Shown here: positions 14,654 to 19,885 of the stretch, piece by piece
How positions within the stretch are numbered: position 1 is the first letter of the stretch
Layout of the letters: the number at the start of each line of letters is the position of its first letter
Assembly: GCA_031396505.1 (NCBI GenBank)
Contig: JANNKX010000076.1
Span: 1-19,885 of the forward strand
DNA length: 19,885 bases
Direction: 5' to 3'
Source: JAAFHS01 sp031396505
GTDB taxonomy: Bacteria; Pseudomonadota; Alphaproteobacteria; Rhodobacterales; Rhodobacteraceae
The notes under the pieces: generated by a model
Database searches by the model: none
Told to the model about the DNA's origin: nothing
The model's input: only the letters and a program-made list of their open reading frames with translations
Position numbers and translations under genes: made by a program

Positions 14654-14760
14654 AGCGATACGGGTCCAGTCTGTTGCGCCGCGCAAGGTATGCAGCAGGG
14701 GATTGAGCACCCACCATACAACCAGTAGCATCGCACACATCACCCATATGCGGTATGGCG

Positions 14761-15417
14761 TTAGTCTTCGAACAATTCCGACTGCCCGATCTGGCCGTCA
14801 TCCTCTGCCTCATCGGGCAGCGCAAGTCCCGGTGGCGGGCGGTTGTCAAGCAACCCCGCGCTGCGCAATTCCTTCAGCCCCGGCAGATCACGCGCGGATT
14901 CAAGGCCGAAGTGATCAAGGAAGGTTTCGGTCACCACAAAGGTCACCGGGCGGCCCGGCGTCATGCGCCTGCGCCCCAGCCTGATCCATTCCAGTTCCAG
15001 CAATTGGTCCACCGTGCCGCGTGATACGGCAACGCCGCGAATTTCTTCGATTTCGGTCCGTGTGACAGGTTGATGATAGGCCACAATCGCCAGCGTTTCG
15101 ATCGCCGCGCGCGACAGTTTGCGCGTCTCGACCGTTTCCTTGCGCATCAGCGCACCCAGATCGGGGGCGGTGCGCATCGCCCAAGCATCGCCCACCCGCA
15201 CGAGGTTCACGCCGCGCCCGTCATAGCGTTTGCGCAAGGTGACCAGCGCCTCGGCCGGATCGCAGCCATGTGGCATCCGCGCCACCAGTTCGGCCACCGT
15301 CACAGGATCAGCCGATGCAAACAGAACAGCCTCGACCATACGTTCCTGTTCCCCCATCGGCGGGGCTTCGAACAGCGTTTTTTCAATGGGTTCTGCGGTG
15401 TTACTCACATCTGCCAT
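14761..15417 (-). CDS. scpB: Segregation and condensation protein B
   Basis: Subunit of the SMC-ScpAB complex that condenses and separates chromosomes; dimers of ScpB bind ScpA. The 218 residues contain two winged-helix domains: the first, about 25-95, with MVEAVLFASADPVTVAELVARMP, and the second with the highly conserved RKLSRAAIETLAIVAYHQPVTRTEIEEIRGVAVSRGTVDQLLE block, LGRRRMTPGRPVTFVVTETFLDHFGLESARDLP. The C-terminal tail is acidic (EAEDDGQIGQSELFED). Its ATG 15415-15417 overlaps the scpA stop by one base (TAATG), so translation is coupled. The SMC gene is not in the window. Confidence 0.95.
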   Translation of the reverse strand: MADVSNTAEPIEKTLFEAPPMGEQERMVEAVLFASADPVTVAELVARMPHGCDPAEALVTLRKRYDGRGVNLVRVGDAWAMRTAPDLGALMRKETVETRKLSRAAIETLAIVAYHQPVTRTEIEEIRGVAVSRGTVDQLLELEWIRLGRRRMTPGRPVTFVVTETFLDHFGLESARDLPGLKELRSAGLLDNRPPPGLALPDEAEDDGQIGQSELFED

Positions 15418-16205
15418 TAACTTGATCCACGCCGTTTGATCTGAATTGGCGCAAAGGTTTCACCCTGCCGGATATCGACCTGCCCGGCTTTCGCCATTTC
15501 CAGCATCGCCGCAAAATGCGCCGCTGTCGATGAGCGGCGCCGCATCGGGTTGATATCCCACCCATCGGGGATGAAACTGGTGAGGTCCGCCCAGTCGCCG
15601 GCATAGCCGATCAGGCCGCGCATCCGGTCCAGCGCCTGTTCCATGGTAAACACATGGTTGCGGTCCATCACGAAGGGACGGAATTCATCCTTGGTGCGGA
15701 TGCGGGCATAGGCGCGCATCAGGTCCAGCAGGGTTGCCGAATAGGTGATGTGGCGGTTGCGGGTCACGTCTTCGGGCACACCGCGCGCAAAGAAATCGCG
15801 CCCCTTCTGATCGCGCGCCATCAGGCGGGCGGCGGCATCGCGCATCGCCGACAGGCGTTCCAACTGAAACGCCAGATGGGCGGCAAGGTCTTCGGCGCTT
15901 GGCCCATCCGCCCCCGGTTCAGGGGGCAGCAGCAGGCGCGATTTCAGATAGGCCAGCCAGGCCGCCATCACCAGATAATCGGCGGCAAGTTCAATGCGCA
16001 ACACCTGCGCCTGTGCGACAAATACCAGATATTGTTCGGCGAGTTGCAACACGGACACCCGGCGCAAATCCACCTTCTGCGTGCGCGACAGGGTCAGCAG
16101 CAGATCAAGCGGGCCTTCAAACCCGTCGACATCAACGATCAGCGCCTCGGCCGCCATGCGGTCAAGCGGGGCAAGCCGTTCCGCGCTGTCCCAATCGTCA
16201 GGCAT
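15417..16205 (-). CDS. scpA: Segregation and condensation protein A (kleisin)
   Basis: Kleisin subunit bridging the SMC heads, 262 residues. The N-terminal domain shows the classical FEGPLDLLLTLSRTQKVDLRRVSV block (about 29-52), followed by LAEQYLVFV and LAADYLVMAAWLAYLKSRLLLP. A linker with many charged residues leads to the C-terminal winged helix (about 200-262; STAAHFAAMLEMAKAGQVDIRQGETFAPI) that contacts the SMC cap. ATG 16205 is inside the end of nagZ (8 bp overlap), and the stop overlaps the scpB start by one base, so nagZ, scpA and scpB form a translationally coupled chain. Identity is supported by sequence and by its scpB neighbour. Confidence 0.95.
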   Translation of the reverse strand: MPDDWDSAERLAPLDRMAAEALIVDVDGFEGPLDLLLTLSRTQKVDLRRVSVLQLAEQYLVFVAQAQVLRIELAADYLVMAAWLAYLKSRLLLPPEPGADGPSAEDLAAHLAFQLERLSAMRDAAARLMARDQKGRDFFARGVPEDVTRNRHITYSATLLDLMRAYARIRTKDEFRPFVMDRNHVFTMEQALDRMRGLIGYAGDWADLTSFIPDGWDINPMRRRSSTAAHFAAMLEMAKAGQVDIRQGETFAPIQIKRRGSS

Positions 16206-17193
16206 GTGTCCCCCCGCCCATCAGCCTTGCAAATTCGGCGTCAAGGGCGGGAATGTCAACAGGACCGGCGGATGTGCGCCGCGCCAGTGCGGTCGTGACC
16301 CGTGCCTGCGTTGCAGGGGGCATCGCACCAATCGCTGCGGCGGTGGCGGTCATTTCGGCCACTGTGCCCTTGCAATGCAGGGCAATATCGCATCCCGCGG
16401 CAAGCGAGGCCGCGGCGCGCTGTGCCACCGTCCCAGACAGTGCCTGCATGTTCAGATCATCGGTGATCAGCAGCCCGGCAAAACCAATGACATCGCGGAT
16501 CACACGGATCATTGCGGGCGATTGCGTGGCGGGCAGGTCATCATAGGCGGAAAACACGATATGCGCCGTCATCGCCATCGGCAGGTCGGCAAGGGCCGCG
16601 AAGGCCGCAAAATCCGTCGCCTCAAGATCGGCGCGGTTGGCGTCGACCGTTGGCAGGCTGTGGTGGGTATCCAGTGTTGCGCGGCCATGCCCCGGCATAT
16701 GCTTGACCACGGGCAGCACGCCGCCCGCCAGCAACCCGTCAGCCACTGCCCGCCCCACGCCCACAACCGTCGCCACATCGCCGCCGTAGCACCGGTTGCG
16801 CAGGAAAACATGCGTATCATCGCGCGCAAGATCGGCACAAGGCGCGCAATTGCTGTCGATGCCAAGGGCCATCAGTTCGTGGGCAATCAGCCGCGCGGCA
16901 ATCCACATTGCGCGCAGCGGATCGCGCGTGCGCGCCACCGTATCCAAGGGGGCAGGCCATTCGCGCCACAGCGGCCCGCGCAGCCGCTGCACCCGCCCGC
17001 CTTCCTGATCGATGGTGACGATGGCATCGCGCCCGACGCAGGTGCGCAGGGCATCGGTCAGCGCGCTGATCTGGTCCGGCGTCTCGACGTTGCGGGCAAA
17101 CAGGATAAAGCCGAACGGGTCGGCATCCCTGAAAAACGCCGCCTCATCGCGCGACAGCATCAGCCCCTCACAGCCGAAAATCGCCGGTGTCAT
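16198..17193 (-). CDS. nagZ: Beta-N-acetylhexosaminidase NagZ (GH3)
   Basis: Cytoplasmic peptidoglycan recycling enzyme that removes N-acetylglucosamine from anhydromuropeptides; its products can induce AmpC-type beta-lactamases elsewhere. The 331 residues show the GH3 pattern: DPFGFILFARN (25-35), IDQEGGRVQRL (61-71), KHMPGHG (164-170) with the His-containing loop THHSLP (176-181), and the nucleophile segment ITDDLNM (243-249). The usual NRxF element reads NRCYGGD here. Length is normal for alphaproteobacteria. ATG 17193 overlaps the stop of the upstream SPOR gene (ATGA). No signal peptide is present, as expected for NagZ. Confidence 0.95.
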   Translation of the reverse strand: MTPAIFGCEGLMLSRDEAAFFRDADPFGFILFARNVETPDQISALTDALRTCVGRDAIVTIDQEGGRVQRLRGPLWREWPAPLDTVARTRDPLRAMWIAARLIAHELMALGIDSNCAPCADLARDDTHVFLRNRCYGGDVATVVGVGRAVADGLLAGGVLPVVKHMPGHGRATLDTHHSLPTVDANRADLEATDFAAFAALADLPMAMTAHIVFSAYDDLPATQSPAMIRVIRDVIGFAGLLITDDLNMQALSGTVAQRAAASLAAGCDIALHCKGTVAEMTATAAAIGAMPPATQARVTTALARRTSAGPVDIPALDAEFARLMGGGTHA

Positions 17194-18089
17194 CGGTGCA
17201 GGGTGGGCAGGCAGGACGTGTTTTCCGCCAGCAAGGCCGTGCAGAAGCGGCGCGCGTCATCCTCATTGGCAAAGCCGTGCGCGCGCAGGCGCACAAAGGG
17301 CGATCCGCCCGAATCCGCCGGTTGCAGGATGACTGATTTCGCCGCCATCAAATCGCCAAAGCGTGCCGAAAGTTTCGCCCATTCGGCGCGCGCATCGTCT
17401 TCGGTGCGGAATGTGCCCAACTGCACCAGCGGCGTGCCCACGGCGAGGGTCGCCTCGTCAAGCTGCGGCTGCACCACGGCCACAACCTGCTGCACATCGG
17501 TCACGGGTGCGGCACTGCCCGGACGGCGGCGCGGGATCAGCGATGTCAGCGGCGCGCCCGCATCCAGCAGATCGGACGTGGCAAAGGCCATCACCTCTTC
17601 GGGGGTCAGCGCCTCGGCCAGTGCGGCCTCGACGGCGGCGGCGGTAATCTCGGGTGCGATGGGTTCTGCAAGGGTCGCAGGGTCGCTCAGGCCCGCCGAT
17701 GCGGTCAACAGCGATGCGTCCTCCTCGGCCTCAAACCGGCCAAGCCCGGCCACGTCTTCATCTGTCAAGGCCACGGGACGCGGTGCCAGCGACAGCGCCT
17801 CAGGCAGGGGCGTGGCCGCGCCCAAAGCCGCCACATCGTTCACCGCCAGCCCCTGATGCGCCGCAATGTCACCGCCCGGTGTATCAGGGGCCATCCGCAT
17901 CGGCCCTTCCAGCGCACGCACGACCGGTATCCCCGCCACATCGCGCACCGCCAGTTGATAGCCCCAGACGGCCATCCCGATCACCAGCGCCGCCGATGTC
18001 ACGCCGCCTGCAAGATGCATGATGCGACCGGGCGCAAAGGCCCGTGCCGGGACATAAGCCCCGTAAGTGTCATAATCCTGATCCGCCAT
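17190..18089 (-). CDS. SPOR-domain membrane protein
   Basis: Bitopic inner membrane protein, 299 residues. A short cytoplasmic N-terminus (MADQDYDTYGAYVPARAFAPG) precedes one membrane span (about 29-52: LAGGVTSAALVIGMAVWGYQL). A long Ala/Pro/acidic periplasmic linker follows, and a C-terminal SPOR domain (about 215-297) includes LVQLGTFRTEDDARAEWAKLSARFGDLM and FVRLRAHGFANEDDARRFCTALL. SPOR domains bind denuded septal peptidoglycan, so a role at division sites is inferred; it is not clearly FtsN, DamX or another named protein. ATG 18089 is preferred because GAGGGCAGG lies just upstream; ATG 18101 would add four residues. It lies 80 bp after argS and overlaps the start of nagZ, a layout known in Rhodobacterales. 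Confidence 0.9.
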   Translation of the reverse strand: MADQDYDTYGAYVPARAFAPGRIMHLAGGVTSAALVIGMAVWGYQLAVRDVAGIPVVRALEGPMRMAPDTPGGDIAAHQGLAVNDVAALGAATPLPEALSLAPRPVALTDEDVAGLGRFEAEEDASLLTASAGLSDPATLAEPIAPEITAAAVEAALAEALTPEEVMAFATSDLLDAGAPLTSLIPRRRPGSAAPVTDVQQVVAVVQPQLDEATLAVGTPLVQLGTFRTEDDARAEWAKLSARFGDLMAAKSVILQPADSGGSPFVRLRAHGFANEDDARRFCTALLAENTSCLPTLHR

Positions 18090-18169
18090 GCCTGCCCTCA
18101 TCTTTGGCGGCTTGGGTTGGATCCCATGCGCGCCGTGCCCTGCTCATGTTCCGGGCGGGGCGCGATTGA

Positions 18170-19885
18170 TCAGCGCATTTCCTCGACCGGCGACACGCCC
18201 AGAATACCCAATCCCGCCGCGATCACAACGCCCGTGGCACGCGCAAGGGCGATTTTTGCCGCCGTTGTGGCAGGATCGCCCTCCTGGAAAAAGCGCAGCG
18301 AGACATCGTCGTTGCCACGGTTCCACAGCCCATGCAGATCGGACGCCAGTTCATAAAGGTAAAACGCGATGCGATGTGGCTCATTGTTGCGCGCCGCCAC
18401 GTCCACAAGGCGGGGCCATTCGGCAAGCTGCCGCGCCATGCCGATTTCCGCCGGATGATCGAGTTTGGTCAGGTCAGCAGCGGCAAGGGCGGCATCGGAC
18501 ACATCAATCCCGGCCTCGCGCGCCTTGCGCATGACGGAATTGATCCGCGCGTTGGCGTACTGGACGTAAAACACCGGGTTGTCTTTCGACTGTTCCAGCA
18601 CCTTTGCGAAATCGAAGTCCAGCGTGGCATCGTTCTTGCGCGTCAGCATGACAAACCGTGTCACATCCGCGCCCGCCTGTTCGACAACATCGCGCAGGGT
18701 CACGAACGTGCCCGCGCGTTTGCTCATCTTGAACGGCTCGCCGTTCTTGTACAGCTTGACCAACTGGATCAGCTTGCAGTCAAGCGCCACCCGACCGTTC
18801 GACAGCGCGGCAACCGCCGCCTTCATGCGCTTGACGTAACCGCCGTGATCGGCGCCAAGGATATCAATCAGCGCATCAAACCCGCGCTGCACCTTGTCAT
18901 AGTGATAGGCAATATCGGGGGCAAAGTAGGTCCAGCCACCATCGGATTTCTGCACCGGGCGGTCGACATCATCGCCATGCGCCGTGCTGCGGAACAGCGT
19001 TTGCTGGCGCGGTTCCCAATCATCCAGCGTCTTGCCCTTTGGCGGCTCCAGCGTGCCTTCGTAAATCAGGTCCATGTCGCGCAAAACCTGAATCGCCGCC
19101 TCGATCTTGCCCGTGCCATACAGCGCCTTTTCGGATGAATAGACATCCATCTGCACGCCAAGGATGGCCAGATCGCCCTTGATTTCATCCATCATCATGG
19201 CGGATGCAAAATCGCGGATATCGGCGAGCCAGTATTGCTCGCCCTTGTCCAGCAGGCTGTTGCCATACTTGGCTTTCAACGCCTCGCCCACCGGGATCAG
19301 ATAATCGCCGGGATAAAGGCCTTCGCGGATTTCCGGCGACAGACCGCAAGCCTCGCGGTACCGCTCGTACGCCGAGCGCGCCAGCACATCGACCTGCGCG
19401 CCGCCGTCGTTGATGTAATATTCCCGCGTCACATCCCAGCCCGCGAATGTCAGCAGCCGCGCCAGCGCGTCGCCGAACACCGCCCCCCGCACATGGCCCA
19501 CATGCATCGGGCCTGTCGGATTGGCCGAGACGAACTCTACATTCACCCGCCGCCCCTGCCCAAGGGTTGAACGGCCATAGCCCGTGCCCTGTTCCAGCAC
19601 CGCGCGCACAAGGCCCTGCCAGACGGTCGGTGTCAGACGGATATTGATGAAACCGGGGCCTGCCACATCCACCGCAGCCACGCGCGGATCGGCGGCAAGG
19701 CGCGGGGCAAGGGCATCGGCAATCGCGCGCGGGGCCATGCCCGCAGGCTTTGCCAGAACCATCGCCGCATTCGTGGCCATATCGCCATGTGCTGCCTCGC
19801 GCGGCGGGTCGACAGTGATGGAGGTCAGTGCAGGCACGCCGGGCAGAGCGCCGTCGCGTTGAAGGTCCTGCACAGCGGCCCCCAC
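18170..19885 (-). CDS. argS: Arginine--tRNA ligase, N-terminus beyond the window edge
   Basis: Charges tRNA-Arg; class I synthetase in the cytoplasm. The 571 visible residues lack only the extreme N-terminus, perhaps 10-20 residues judged by family length. The add-1 domain contains DPPREAAHGDMATNAAM (26-42); the HIGH motif is HVGH (128-131) in NPTGPMHVGHVRGA; DILGADHGGYVKRM is near 341-354; and KMSKR is at 386-390 in FKMSKRAGTFVTL. The C-terminal anticodon-binding helical domain has VQYANARI and ends VSPVEEMR. It is the first visible gene of the minus-strand run argS-SPOR-nagZ-scpA-scpB. Its promoter and true start lie outside the window. Confidence 0.97.
   Translation of the reverse strand: MGAAVQDLQRDGALPGVPALTSITVDPPREAAHGDMATNAAMVLAKPAGMAPRAIADALAPRLAADPRVAAVDVAGPGFINIRLTPTVWQGLVRAVLEQGTGYGRSTLGQGRRVNVEFVSANPTGPMHVGHVRGAVFGDALARLLTFAGWDVTREYYINDGGAQVDVLARSAYERYREACGLSPEIREGLYPGDYLIPVGEALKAKYGNSLLDKGEQYWLADIRDFASAMMMDEIKGDLAILGVQMDVYSSEKALYGTGKIEAAIQVLRDMDLIYEGTLEPPKGKTLDDWEPRQQTLFRSTAHGDDVDRPVQKSDGGWTYFAPDIAYHYDKVQRGFDALIDILGADHGGYVKRMKAAVAALSNGRVALDCKLIQLVKLYKNGEPFKMSKRAGTFVTLRDVVEQAGADVTRFVMLTRKNDATLDFDFAKVLEQSKDNPVFYVQYANARINSVMRKAREAGIDVSDAALAAADLTKLDHPAEIGMARQLAEWPRLVDVAARNNEPHRIAFYLYELASDLHGLWNRGNDDVSLRFFQEGDPATTAAKIALARATGVVIAAGLGILGVSPVEEMR

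Noticed and set aside
15994..17856. Long plus-strand open frame of 620 codons opposite nagZ, scpA and the SPOR gene
   Set aside because: Arg/His/Ser-rich translation without any family pattern; it is the mirror of well-supported coupled genes in GC-rich DNA, where antisense frames stay open by codon bias.
1..19885. Search for CRISPR arrays, transposases, integrases, phage genes, toxin-antitoxin pairs and defence genes
   Set aside because: No regularly spaced repeats, terminal inverted repeats, or matching protein patterns seen; the content is core housekeeping genes.

Overview
This window looks like core chromosome of an alphaproteobacterium of the order Rhodobacterales (Roseobacter/Rhodobacter type). 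The support is high GC content, alphaproteobacterial protein sequences, a double-length Dcd, and two gene blocks that I recall as conserved in that group: bamE/yceD-rpmF-plsX-fabH-ihfA-merR and argS-SPOR-nagZ-scpA-scpB. Genus cannot be set from the sequence alone. I see no insertion sequence, prophage, CRISPR array, toxin-antitoxin pair or defence island.

Left part (1-5098). A cysS gene runs off the left edge on the minus strand. Facing away from it are a YjbR/MmcQ-like gene, a group II PLP-dependent decarboxylase, and a secreted/membrane TPM-domain gene whose reading frame breaks at a (GGCG)4 tandem repeat. A convergent beta-barrel outer membrane protein gene follows, with a shared hairpin between the two stops.

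Middle part (5099-14226). On the minus strand are an Uup-type ABC-F ATPase and, upstream of it, an OlsB-like N-acyltransferase. msrB (plus) and bamE (minus) are convergent. Divergent from bamE is the run yceD (DUF177), rpmF, plsX, fabH, which joins ribosomal protein L32 to phospholipid and fatty acid initiation. plsX is interrupted by a one-base frameshift. Then come ihfA and a MerR-family regulator, a tRNA-Pro(GGG) with its own hairpin terminator, and dcd for the dUTP/dTTP supply.

Right part (14231-19885). One tight minus-strand run reads argS (partial), a SPOR-domain membrane protein, nagZ, scpA, scpB and a PACE-family efflux protein. Several stops and starts overlap. It combines arginine charging, peptidoglycan recycling/septal cell wall binding and chromosome condensation, ending with a small membrane exporter where I would expect tatABC in relatives.

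No new multi-gene system is evident. The points most worth checking are the two frameshifts (one in a tetranucleotide repeat, one in a normally essential lipid gene), the abrupt change of codon choice in the 3' part of cysS, the PACE gene attached to scpAB, and a symmetric sequence overlapping the likely ihfA promoter.
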